From: Hyaloraphidium curvatum
Taxonomy: Eukaryota > Monoblepharomycota > Hyaloraphidiomycetes > Hyaloraphidiales > Hyaloraphidiaceae
Length of the DNA stretch: 64,000 nucleotides
Direction: 5' to 3'
Assembly: GCA_025558095.1 (NCBI GenBank)
Contig: JAIVFI010000033.1
Coordinates: 62,001 to 126,000 of the forward strand
The notes under the pieces were generated by a model that had not been told where the DNA came from, did not search any database, and saw only the letters and a list, made by a program, of their open reading frames with translations. Shown piece after piece: positions 1-10,789 of the stretch. Made by a program: the position numbers and the translations under genes. Position 1 is the stretch's first letter. Every line of letters begins with the position of its first letter.

Positions 1-1050
1 CACACGGGGCTGCGCTGGAACACGGTGATCTTGCTCACCACGGGCTGCATCGAGGGCACGATCTGCACCGCCGAGGCGCCGGTGCCGATGACGAGGACCG
101 ACTTGCCGGTGTAGTCGTAGGACTGGTCCCAGCGCGCAGAGTGCATGAGCTTGCCCCGGAACTCGTCGAGGCCCTTGATCTCCGGCCAGCGCCAGTTGTT
201 CATAATCCCGCTGGAAGAGAAGGAATTCGAGTTGGAGACGGGTTGCGAGGGGTTCGGCGAGTTGGCAAGAAGTCGCCGGGGAACCCGTAGAAATCGTCAC
301 TTACGCGCCGTGGACGAGGACGTCGCACTCGTCCTCGAAAGGCTGGTTCGTGTTCAGATCCGTCATGAGGACCTTCGGGCGCGTTTGGTTCGATCAGCCG
401 GTTCCGCACGTCAATGCCACCATACCCCACCTTCCACTTGCCGGTCTCGTCGTTCCAGACGCACTCGTTGACGCGCGTGCTGTACTTGACGAACTTCTCC
501 ACGTTGTACTTCTTGTAGATCTTGTCGAAGTATTCCCAAATCTTGAAAATGAGAGAATCAAGGTCACAAGGGGCCGGGGGGGAGGCGGGCGACCGAACCT
601 CGGGAGAGTCGGAGTACGTCTTCGTCCAAGAGGGGTTTGGATCAAAGCTCCAGCAGTAGAGGTGGCTAGGGACATCGCAGCCGCATCCAGGGTCTGGGAG
701 AAGCGGAAAGGCGCGATGGGCAAGGCACATGACACGAGCAGAGTGAGCTGCCAGAGCTCGGGGAAGCGTACGAGAGAACTTACAGCGATTTTCGAGCCAT
801 GTCCCGCCATGTTGCGGATTCTTGTCGTAGCACATCAGCTCCACGTTGTCCATGGCCTTGTGGTTCCGTGCGAGCCCTTGGACCCGAATGGCAGAGTAGG
901 AGGCACAGGCGGCGCCGCCGATGTGGACGACCCGGATCCTCCGGTGTTTTGGGGCATCCTGCGAGGCGAGGAATCTCAGCGGAGCTTCCCGGAACAAGTA
1001 GTAAGGCCGACCTCCAAGGCCTGGTTGATGAGCGGGTCCGGGAAGGGCAT
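1..1050 (-). CDS. Flavin-containing (Baeyer-Villiger type) monooxygenase, 3' end cut by window edge
   Basis: Class B flavoprotein monooxygenase that would use FAD and NADPH to insert oxygen into a ketone or aldehyde. Exons on the minus strand: 1012-1050, 784-958, 599-693, 431-541, 305-372 and <1-210; phases close. The start ATG at 1050 gives MPFPDPLINQALE joined to the Rossmann strand. Visible family signatures are GGTWLENR, then YPGCGCDVPSHLYCWSF across a splice, DECDVLVHGAG, NNWRWPEIKG and the second dinucleotide-binding motif VLVIGTGASA. Odd: the first FAD-binding loop reads IGGAACASYSAIR, so the second and third glycines of GxGxxG are alanines. The protein runs off the left edge. The family call is firm; substrate is unknown. 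The first intron (959-1011) has a weak GTCGGC donor, so the start is less certain than the rest. Confidence 0.85.
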
Positions 1051-1431
1051 CTTGGTTGCAGGTGCGAGCAGGGCCGCTTGCTGTGAGCCGCGGCGGCAGT
1101 ATTCGAGATTGCAACCAACGACCACAGAGCCGCAAAGTCCGAGGGGGCGAGCGGCCGGTTGGTGTCGATCGCAGAACAACCGTCCGGAGCGACCACAACG
1201 CAGAGCCGCACGGTCCGGTGCAAAAAGCAATCAGTGGCTGTAGAAAAAGGAGTTCCTTGAACGGCGCTCACGCAGGATTGGCTCGGTGCGAGTGAAGTCC
1301 GCGTGGGAGACGCGGCGCGCGCCTTTGGCGGTTTGCCGCCTGCGGCGGGCCGCCGCTCATCCGTTGCCACACCCCCGATTCGGCTTCACGGAACGACCCA
1401 AGTTGGGTATTGAATACATTTGCCCTGCTCT
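1051..1431. other. Intergenic, 381 bp
   Basis: Lies between the start of the monooxygenase and the stop of the isomerase/kinase, both on the minus strand, so it should hold the monooxygenase promoter and the terminator of its neighbour. I see no coding signature, RNA gene or repeat. Confidence 0.5.
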
Positions 1432-4400
1432 TCACTTGGATCCGGCGGCGATTGCGGCCCCGAGGACCCCGGCAGCCGCGCCCAGCCGCCCTGGCTTCAC
1501 GGAAACACCGATCGGAGCCAACGAGGCGTCGATGCCCGCCCGCACGGCGTCCCAGTAACCATCTGCAATGCCGCCCAGCACATGCAGCATGCTAGGGCGG
1601 AACGACTCGGCGAAGCCGCGGAGATAGTCGCCGAGAGTCGCGGCGAAAAGCTCCAGAGCCTCGCGCCCCGCGACGGGATCCAGATCACGAACGGCATCGG
1701 CGTCAACCACTTCAGGCGACGCCAAACCCGCGCTGCGCAGCAACGTCGCCAGACCGCGCACGCTCCAGGTGTCGTCGGCGATAACCGTTCCGCCATGGCT
1801 CTTGCGATCCAGCTCGGCTCCCCAGGCACCGATCATGCCCGCTTTCTTTATCCATGCCGCGGTGTCGACAATGCCCGAGTAGATCCACCCATTTTCTGGC
1901 ACCCCAGCCCCGCTGGAGAGCACTTTGCCGGCTTGGACGAAGCACGAGCCGAGCCCGGTTCCGAGGGTGATGGCCATCGCCTTTTGGGACCCGCCCAGAC
2001 CGGCCTCGGCGAGCCCGGCGCAAGCGGCATCGTTCTCAAATGTCCACGAGTACTTGAAATCGGCCGGCAGCAGGGGCACCAAGGCACTGGGCAGGTGGAC
2101 ACCAGAGATGGAGCAGTACTTGCCTCCTAGAGAAGGGGGCAGCATCGGAATGCCCTTGGCGTAGTCCATGGGCCCCGGGAAGGAGAATGCGAGGCGAATC
2201 TCGTGACCAGCTTCTGCCGCGCAATCTTGGATTCGGGCTGAGATCACCGCGGCGAGCTGGGAGAGCACGTCGTTCTTGCCCGCCATCGCGTCAACGTCGT
2301 CCGCGCACACGCCAGCCCCGGCCAGCTCGGTCCAGATTTCCCCCCCTTCGCTCCATTCGGAGATGACGCCGCTCTTGAGCCTCGTTCCGCCGACGTCGAG
2401 AGCCACAGTCCATGTCCTCGCAGCTTTGGTCGAATCTCCAGCGCAATGGTCAGCCCCGTGATCGCCTGGTTTGCGCATGTAGGTGGCTACGACGTGCACC
2501 TCGCCGTCTCCGACGGCCTCGAAAAAGCAGCTTCCCACTGCCGCCGGTAGGATGCAGCACTCCCCGTACTTGAGCAGCAGCTCCTTCCCATTTTTGGGCA
2601 CCAGCCTTGCCGCCTCGCCTCTCACACAGGAAAGCATCTGGAAGCCAGTTCTCCTCGTGTTCACGCGGCATCTCGCCCCCGCCGCCAGCTCATAGCGCTC
2701 AATGTCGTGCGGGAACAGCGGCTCCCCGTTGGTCAGGAGGTACCTGGTCCATCCTTTGCCGAGCGTCCGAACTCGTTCCTTCCCCCGCATGACAATCCTG
2801 TCCTTCACCCACGGTCCCCTCCTCTCCTCGCGCAGGACCTCAAAACCGCGATCGTACGAGATGGGCCTCCGCTTCCCGTCCTTGCCAGCGCGGAGGTAGT
2901 CGTAGACTTTGAACGTGTAGAGATACGGCGTCGTCGAAATCTCCAGGACAAGGTTGCCGGCGCCCGAGCAGTGAACCGTCCCAGCGGGAATAAGAAAAAG
3001 ATCCCCGGGACGGCAGGGATGCGCCTGCACGTGCTCCACCGCATCAAAGTGCTTCCCTTCCTTCTCCGCCGCAGCAACCGCTGCGAGGAAGGCGGCCCGT
3101 CGGTCGGTTCCGTCCTGCAAGCCCAAATAACACAGGGCCGACGGCGACGGAGACTCGACGACGTAGTACGATTCGTGCTGCCCGATGGGCTCGCCGAAAC
3201 GCCGCATGTAGGACGTGGGCGGGTGCACTTGTACCGACAGGTTCGACCCGCCGACCGTGTCCAAGTAGTTGAACCGCAGAGGGAGGTACTGAGAAGATTG
3301 GAGATCAGCTGCACCGTGGCTTCAAGGTCCACCGCAAACAACACACCTTTCCGTATCGCCTGGTGTTGTCACGGCCCAAGATTCCTTCGGCTTGATACTC
3401 CAACACCATGGCAAAAGGAACCTCGAGCCTGACGGGTCCGAAATCGAGCGTGCACCCGATCTCGGGCGCGACGACTTCGAAACCCCACGCAACATTGTCC
3501 CACTTTTCCATCCATCCGCTCCCGAGGCCGGGTACAAGCTCGCGCAGCCGGTTCCCTCCCCAGATGCCAGGCATGAAGAGAGATCGCGTGCGGAGCGGCG
3601 AGCTCGGCAGGGACGCGATTGCGGAAAGCAAAGCCGGCACAGACACGAACGCAACACTGTCCATCACTGATTCCGGAACCAACACCTGCTTGTCGGACGG
3701 AAGCTCCGGGGTCAAATCAAGGGGAAAGACTCCTGAAAGGTCAACCACGAGATCCGCATCGGGCAGAACGCGGTGGAGGTGGCGGTCCATGATGGGCCAG
3801 TCGAAGTAGTAGCAACGCTTGTAGCGGTACCAGGCATCGGTCTTGTAGCCCGCAGGAAGTCCATCCAAGCCTCTATGGGCTGTTCCGTTGGCCGGTCGTC
3901 CGCTCGCGTGTCCATTGACGGCGTGCCCACTTCCAGCTTCCAATGCCGGCAACGGATGAGGATCCGAGATGGGCGAGTGGAAGAAAGGCGTCATGTTGAG
4001 GGGATGATAGATATACTCGCGTGGGACCATTCCAATGACGGCGCAGTCGGCCCATTCACGAACACCGAGAGGGACCATAGCGCCGAGACCGACGACGAAG
4101 ATCGCGTCGTAACTGTTTTCGCCCCCGTAGCCTGCTTCCGCCGCCTCGACACGAGCAACCAGAGACGTCCACTTGGCGTCGTCGAAGAGCGCCTGCAGAT
4201 CGAGATCGGCGCAGACTCGTCCGAAAACTGGGTCGTCGGTCATGTACTGTTGCGCGAGCCGGGCCACATCGACATGTGGCAGCAGGGCGTCGTCCGTGCG
4301 GAGGAACAGGGTCCGCGTCGAACTTCCAGAGGTGCCGAGGCGGCTCCAGGCGCGTTCCAGACCCTCTGCAAAGATTGTAGATTGCGGCGAATGGTAGACG

Positions 4401-4567
4401 TCGACGAGACAGAGCCATGGCCGGCAAAGACGCGCGCGGGAAGCTTGGCGTCGGAACACGGAGAAAAGCGAAAAGAGCTCGGCCGCGAGGGCCGCGACGC
4501 CCTTCCCGCACGGCTCAGTGCTATCGAATGGCACAGAATGCACCGGTGAAGGGTCATATTTCGCCAT
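1432..4567 (-). CDS. Mannose-6-phosphate isomerase fused to ROK-family sugar kinase (1025 aa)
   Basis: Two exons, 3347-4567 and 1432-3288, with a 58-nt intron (GTGTGT...CAG). It starts at an ATG giving MAKYDPSPVHSVPF. Residues 1 to about 390 form an N-terminal domain of the kind that precedes some bacterial-type class I isomerases; it has no catalytic motif I can name. From about 408 (YLPLRFNYLDT) comes the cupin isomerase. Its zinc ligands are all present: Q427 and H429 in LSVQVHP, E446 in GQHESYY, and H513 in IPAGTVHCSGAGNLVLEIS. From about 700 to the end is a ROK sugar kinase: phosphate loop DVGGTRLKSG, ENDAACAGLAEAGLGG, and LGTGLGSCF. The usual ROK zinc motif CxCGxxGCxE is absent. The kinase should make hexose-6-phosphate and the isomerase interconvert mannose-6-P and fructose-6-P, so one cytosolic chain could take free mannose into glycolysis or feed GDP-mannose. 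Kinase substrate is inferred. Confidence 0.88.
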
Positions 4568-4686
4568 GGTGGCACCCGGGGACGGTTCGTCGCGCCCGTA
4601 TTTGGAGCTCTCGCGGACTCGAGAACTCCAGGCGGCTCAAACAGTATCGACAACTCCAAGATCAAAGAAATCGCCCTAACTGACTT

Positions 4687-7285
4687 TCAAAGCTTTCCTC
4701 CACGTTCCCTGAGCTCGCCTCTTCTCTCTTCCGCGGCTTCCTTGTCCACGCCGCGCATTTCGTCGTCTTGCTCCTTCTCATCCGCGATCAGCTCCGCCTC
4801 CCTCTTCATGTCTTCCGCGGCCACCTGTACGGCCTCCTTGTCCTCCTTCCTCTTCGGTTGCATCGACTCGGAGCACAGCCGGGCCATCTTGAGCACGCGA
4901 AAGCTCGTACCGGCGTTGTCCCGTCGCTGCTTGCCCTCGCGGCGGAATCGCCCGATCCTCTCGACAAGCTCCCAAATGCGCCCACTCGGCCGTCCAAAAG
5001 GTTGACGGCCCCCGGGGAGGCTGAAGGTGGGGACCCAATCAGAGTGCAGCGAAATGAGCTTGCCGTCCTTGCTGTTCGGGGGCCCATCGCGCATCACAAG
5101 GATCCCGTACTCGCGCATCCTCATGACGGCGTTCTTCAGCGTCTCCTTGTTGACGGCCTCGATGCTAAGAATGTCGCCGACGTAGTACAGGGTCTGTCCC
5201 AGAAGCTGCGTCCGCGCCATGAACGTCTTTTCGTCAATCTCCAGCGTGCTGCCACCGTCGGGAGAGAGCATGAAGCAGGACAGCGAGCCAAGCCAATAGC
5301 ATTCGAGGAACGGCCACAGGAGGAAGCAGAAGAAGTCTGGACGGAGCACAAGTTAGCCTTCCGGCAAGGTCGAGATCAATCCACGAACCAAAGTTCTCCC
5401 TTCCGTTCTGCGTCTCCGTGGCCGAGAGCGTGACGTACTCGTCCCCAGAGTCCGCGTCCAGGGCGAGAACGTCGGCCTTGGCGAGCGCGTCGATGGTCTG
5501 GCGGGTAATGTCCTCGAGTCGCCCGGGTTGATAGATGAACTCGGTCTTGAGGAGCTGGCTAATGAAGGAGATGTCCTGCAGCAGGTCATCGTACAAAATG
5601 CTCCGCGGATTGTACTGCGTGCCGATGCCCTGGATCGGTAAATGTCAGCAGGTGGCCTTACACGATGACAAGGAACGCGTGCCTTGACGGTCCCATAGAG
5701 CGCGCTGCTGACGATCGAATCGGTCAAGAACACCTGGATCACCTGATTCCGGTAGAACGAGAGCTCGAACGGCTTGATGACGTAGTAAACGGGCTCCAGC
5801 AGCCCGCTCCTGGTGCCGATGAGGTCTCGCATGACCTCGATGGCCCGGTCGACAACCTGCGGCACCGACATGCCGCCAAAGTCCGCCACCTTGCCGCCAC
5901 GGGCCAGGATCTGCACGCGCAGCCATTCGAATCGCGCAATGAGCTCCTCGCGACCGACGCCTTGAGCACCGCGGAGCGTCAGGAGCACGGTGCCGACGAG
6001 TGAGGTCGGCATGATCACGGCTGCGCCGTTGATCTCCGAGAGGATCCGGAAGCCAAATGCCTGGAGCAGGATCGTGCGGTGCTCCGCATTGTTCTTCGGG
6101 TCCCAGTTGGGGCGACGTGCGCGGTCCTTCTCCTCGTTGATGAAGCTCGAGAGCAGGTACGGCTTGGCGAATCGAATGTCGATCCGACCGAGACGAAGAG
6201 ATAGGACGCTGGTGGCACCGACAACCTGCTTCAACGACTCCTTCTCCTTCTCGCTGCCGAGAAGTTCCTTCACGTAGCTCCCGGTTTCGATCACCTTGTC
6301 GTAGCCTATGTAGATGGGCACGACGACGCAGTCGGCAACGTTGCCGTTCGTGACGGCTTCTAAGATGATCTTCAAGATTCCGAACCTGGAAGTGGGTCGC
6401 CATGAACGTATTTCGACGCAATCCGTCCGGTTCAGCTCACCTGGGATTCAGAAGCTTCCCCGTCCTGCTGCGCGTACCTTCCACAAAGAACTCGATATTC
6501 TGTCCGTGCCTCAGAAGGTCCTCGACGTACTCCCGGATCACGCCCACGTAGAGCGGATCCGCGCTCCAGTTTCCCCTCTTGATCCACCACGCCCCGAGTT
6601 TCTTCAGGATCGGCCCGACGATCGGAATGTCCAAGTTGTCTCCTGCGGCGATCGCAGGGAGCGAGATTCCAAGCCGGTAGAACAGGTATGACAACACGAG
6701 GTAGTCGATATGGGACTTGTGACAGGGCAGGAACAGCAGGCTGAGTTTCTCGCGCTCGGCCTTGAGGGCCCAGCGCCGCAACTCGTTGACTTCTTCTTCC
6801 CGGAGATGAATGCCCTGCAAAGTGAAGACTGGTCAGAACACTCCCGCTCTGCCTTCCACGTGACAAGTGCCAACCTGGTGGTACAGGCGGCCGAGCACGT
6901 TGTTCATGGCCGCCGCCATTGTCCACAACCAGTTTGCCGAGTTCATGTTGGCGACGAGATTGTCCAGTATGCGGTTTGCCCGCCGGAACAGCTCCTTCTC
7001 GAGGTCCTCGAGCGGCGGGACCTTCTTCGGCGACGTGGCAAGCAACTCATCGCGCTTCCGAAGTGCCAGAGTCCGAATCAGGGTGCTCAGACGGTGGGAG
7101 CCGAGCACGGACTCGATGACCTCGGTCGTGTAGGTCGCGTAGAAGAGACGGCGGCCGATGTAGTTCTGTTCCGGGTGTCGCTCCACTGCGCCATCGGGGG
7201 GCGACGCGGTTCCGTTGGCAGCCCCGGCCAACTTCTGGAGATCGACAGTGGCATCGCGCCTCAGCGGCGGCGACGCGTCCGCCAT
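4687..7285 (-). CDS. PlsB/GPAM/GNPAT-type glycerol-phosphate (or DHAP) O-acyltransferase, 790 aa
   Basis: Transfers an acyl group to glycerol-3-phosphate or dihydroxyacetone phosphate, the first step of glycerolipid or ether-lipid synthesis. Exons: 6875-7285, 6441-6814, 5689-6385, 5389-5629, 4687-5336. The third intron is ambiguous: 5630-5688 with a weak GTCAAG donor, or 5615-5661 with GTAAGG; both keep frame. All four acyltransferase blocks are visible: block I HKSHIDY (H169, D174), block II GDNLDIPIVGPILKKLGAWW, block III FFVEGTRSRTGKLL, block IV VPIYIGYDK. The N-terminal stretch HPEQNYIGRRLFYATYTTEVIESV and the C-terminal FLLWPFLECYWL are typical of the PlsB/GPAM/GNPAT branch, unlike the Sct1/Gpt2 enzymes of Dikarya. 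The tail is rich in Lys and Glu. It may be mitochondrial or peroxisomal; no clear targeting signal is visible. Confidence 0.87.
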
Positions 7286-7853
7286 CGCCGATGCCTCGAG
7301 CCGGGCCGTTCAGTTTGATTTCGGTCGGGCGCGGGCTGGTCCGCCCACTCTATCAGCGCACAGGTCGCCTTTGTCCCAGGACCGTCTCCCAAGGACGATT
7401 TCTCCATCAAGACGATCAAGACCTCCAAATTGCCAGCTTAGTTCGGCCATCATCCAAGATCGCCAGGTGGACGGCATTCTAAACGGCACATGTGTGCATG
7501 AGGTTGTGCTTCTAGCCTCCTCGCCATCATCGACGGTACGTCACACTGCGCTACAACAATGGATCTAGGCATCGTATTGACCGGCATCAGTCCGCATGGA
7601 AGGTTCTGGCATCTTCCACCGAGTTCCAACATCGCGTGATCGGGGAATGGATGAGCCGGGGCCGCTTGGTCAGCGCGAACCGCCGACATCTCCAAACGTC
7701 CCCACCTATCCAGCACTACAAAAGGCCGTCTGCGGCCGGCGGAAGTGGCCATCTCGAACCACCTGAGGCACTTCAGTACCGTACCCCGTCCTGGAAGCGG
7801 GGAAGAAGCCGGAAGACTCCCAAGGACCCTCAACGCCGACAGCGCAACGAACC
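7286..7853. promoter_or_regulatory. Divergent intergenic region, 568 bp
   Basis: Separates the start of the acyltransferase (minus) from the start of the thioredoxin (plus), so both promoters must lie here. No TATA box, repeat or RNA gene stands out. The role is inferred from gene orientation only. Confidence 0.45.
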
Positions 7854-8354
7854 ATGCACGCCCTCCTGCACCCGTCCTCGGACTCCGAACTCTCCAGCAT
7901 CTTGGCCTCCAACCCCGGCCGCCTCGTGGTCATCGACGCCTTCGCAACCTGGTGCGGGCCATGCCGGTTCATCGCGCCGAAGTTCGAGCAGCTTCCGCGC
8001 GAGTTTCCGGAGGCGGTCTTCGTGAAAATGGACGTCGATCAGCTCCAGCAATCGGCTGCGAAGCTCGGCATCACCGCCATGCCGACCATCCTCTACTTTA
8101 AGGACGGGCAGAAGCTGACATCGGTCGTTGGGGCGGACTGGAACAAGATTTACTCGACGGTGAAGTCCAACTACATCGTTCCGCCGCCTAAGCCGGCTCC
8201 GAAGAAGGATCTGCCGCCGGTGAAGGAGACCTACGAGCAGCTCATGACCCACCCGGTCAAGGACTTGAAGCACATGCTCGAGGAGCGTGGCATAAGCTAC
8301 GCCGGACTGTTTGAAAAGTCGGAGCTGGCGATGAAGCTGCTGGAGAAGAAGTGA
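7854..8354 (+). CDS. Thioredoxin with C-terminal helical (SAP/ARMET-like) extension, 166 aa
   Basis: Single-exon gene. Residues 1 to about 105 are a complete thioredoxin: FATWCGPC with redox cysteines C34 and C37, KMDVDQL, and the cis-proline loop ITAMPTILYFKDGQ. A proline/lysine linker (PPPKPAPKKDLPP) leads to about 40 residues, HPVKDLKHMLEERGISYAGLFEKSELAMKLLEK. This has the LKxxLxxRGxxxxGLxEKxEL pattern of a SAP-like fold as in the MANF/ARMET C-terminus and some E3 ligases. Canonical cytosolic thioredoxins are about 105 aa and lack this. No signal peptide, so it should act in cytosol or nucleus. The thioredoxin call is firm; the extension's function (protein or nucleic-acid docking) is inference. 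Confidence 0.9.
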   Translation: MHALLHPSSDSELSSILASNPGRLVVIDAFATWCGPCRFIAPKFEQLPREFPEAVFVKMDVDQLQQSAAKLGITAMPTILYFKDGQKLTSVVGADWNKIYSTVKSNYIVPPPKPAPKKDLPPVKETYEQLMTHPVKDLKHMLEERGISYAGLFEKSELAMKLLEKK

Positions 8355-8626
8355 TGGCGTTTTGTGGCTACTTCTCGCTGGCCGATCTCCTGGTTCGGGG
8401 CGGCCAGTGGTATGCCGACGACGCAGGGCCTCCCACGGGATCCTCGCACAGGATCCGGCCTGCTAGCGAGGAACCTAGAGTGAATGTACAGAATTGTAAT
8501 GAATCTTGAATGTCGTTCTGATCTACAGTCGGAATGAGGTCGAGCGGACATGCGGCTCACCTCGGCTTTGGTCGTCCTCGTCCTTGCCACCAGTCTGTCC
8601 CACTCGGACCTTCAGGCTCACGAAAC

Positions 8627-10747
8627 ATGTCGGAGCCCGAGACGGCGCCCTCTTCGATGGCGCCGCAACCATCCTCCGAGTCACTAGAGGTGCCGAACGA
8701 GCCGGTGACGGCCGCGGCGGCGGACGGGGAACCGTCCGCGCCCTTGGGAGACGCAGAGCCTCGGGAGCACAGTCTGTCGACCGCGGTCGATGCTGACGAA
8801 TCGGCGCCGGCTACCATCATTGAGGACATTGCGGAACCCGTCGGACTCCCTCAGAAGGCCGACATGGAGTCCGCGGCCGGGGCGGAAGCGCCGAAGGCTG
8901 CTGCGGCACCCGGCCCCATGGACTTTGCAGAAGGAGGGTTCTACGGATGGCTCGGTGTTGCTGGTTCTTTCTTCATGCACTTTATCGTCATCGGAGCCAT
9001 TTACTGCTGTGAGCCCTCGTGCTACATTGGCGAGAGCGGAGTGCTGACTTCTCTGCTCCATTCTCTCTCACCCCTTCACCGCTGACGGCTCGCAGGGGGA
9101 GTGTTCCAAAGGTATGAGCCTACTCCTACGCTAGGATTGCCAGTTGTTCATGGCACTACTTTTAGATTCTACATCGCCCACAACACTTTCCCTGGAGCGA
9201 CAACAACGCAGCTCGCCCTCGTCGGCGCCATGTCGGCGTTTACTGGCTTCCTCTCCGGACCGATCGTGGGTGCGATATCCGTCAAGATCGGGAACAGGAC
9301 CACGGCGGCGTTAGGATCTCTGTTCTTCTGCCTCGTGTTTATCGCGGCTTCCTTCGCGAACGCGTATTGGGCTATCTTGGTCACGCAGGGCATTCTTTTT
9401 GGCTTTGCTGGAATGACAACGTGGAGTGAGTGTCTTCTACGAGACGTGGATAAGGCTCCGTAACTCAATTCGGGTTCGATCCGATCCCGCCCATTCAAAC
9501 ATCGATCAGTTCCCGCCGTGGCCATTCCCGCCTCGTGGTTCAACAAGAAACGGGGTCTTGCGATGGGGATCTGTGTTAGCGGGGCTGGGGTGGGAGGTTT
9601 GGCTCTCGGCCCGCTCACCCAGTTCTTGCTGGAGACCGTCGATTTCCGCTGGACGCTGCGGATTTGGGGCCTGGCTGGCGGCTTCATGTGCTTCCTGTGC
9701 TCCCTGACCCTTCGGCTGCGGGTGAACCCGCCGAACCAGTTTGACATTCTGAAGGTCTTCAGGCGGGGCCAGAAGCAGGAGGTTCCGGCATCGACCGCGT
9801 CGCCAGCTGGGGGGACTCCCAAGAAGAAGCCACCCATGATCGATTTCTCCCTCTTCAAGGTGCCGAAGTTTAACATTCTCTTTATGGCAGGAGTGTTCGG
9901 TGCGTGGATCCGGGGCGGAAACTGGCCTGCATTTGCTTACCTTGTTCTCCGCTCAGCCTTCTTCGGCCTGAACATCCCCTTCTTCTTCAGTGCGTACCCC
10001 AAGTGACGCAGCGCTTCAGCACTAATCTCCTTGGCCTGCAGTTCCTCAGTACTCGACGACCGTGATTGGAACGACGGCCGCCACGGCCTCGGTCGTCCTC
10101 GGGGTCGCCAACGGCGTCAGCTCCGCCGGCCGCATCGTCCTTGGTGGCGTCGCGGACCGCGTCGGGGCACAGAACGTGCTCATTACGTCGTCGGTGGTCA
10201 TCACGATCGCCATCTTCGCCTTTTGGTTGCCGGCGAGCGCTGCTGGTGTGGGCTTGCTCTTCGTGTTTGCCATCGTGTACGGTTTCTTTGCAGGTTCGTT
10301 CGGGCCGAGGAACGGGTGCGCGAGTTGAGGTTGCTAACCTGCACGATCGTTCAGGAGCGCTGCTGTCGATGATGCCCACCGTGCTCGCCTCCACCTTTGG
10401 CGTCGAGAACTTCGCCGCCAAGATGGGTCTTCTTTACGTGTCCTTCAGCCCCGGTGGCCTCGCCGGTCCACGTACGTTCTGTGGCACGCCCTAGCAGATG
10501 GCGAAGCTGACATTTTCCTCCAGCATTGGCGGGTCTCTCGTACGACCGCACGGGCTCCTTCGTCCCGATGCAGATCATGGCGGCGTGCTGCTGGATCCTC
10601 GCCGGAATCACGGTGCTCGTGCTCAGGATCATCTGCGGCCGGGAGGCCGACGCGCGGGAGCGCGAGGCGATTGAGAACCCGGAAAAAGGCGGCGTGCCGC
10701 ACGGGCACACAAAGGGAAAGAGGATCGGAAGCGTGCGCGTGATGTAG
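8627..10747 (+). CDS. MFS carrier, monocarboxylate-porter (MCT/SLC16-like) family, 576 aa
   Basis: Seven exons: 8627-9008, 9096-9111, 9166-9425, 9510-9989, 10042-10293, 10355-10471, 10524-10747. All phases close. The second exon is only 16 nt. A disordered acidic N-terminus of about 105 residues precedes GGFYGWLGVAGSFFMHF, then the family motif IYCWGVFQRFYI and FPGATTTQLALVG, all typical of fungal MCT-like MFS proteins. Further matches are WFNKKRGLAMGICVSGAGVGG (TM4-5 region) and GRIVLGGVADRVGAQN (loop 8-9). About 12 membrane segments are expected. The protein likely moves a monocarboxylate or related small acid with H+ at the plasma membrane or an organelle membrane; the substrate cannot be read from sequence. 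It lies 272 bp after the thioredoxin on the same strand. Confidence 0.9.
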
Positions 10748-10789
10748 CCCTGCTCAACGATAGTAAACTGTCGTTACACACCAACACAC

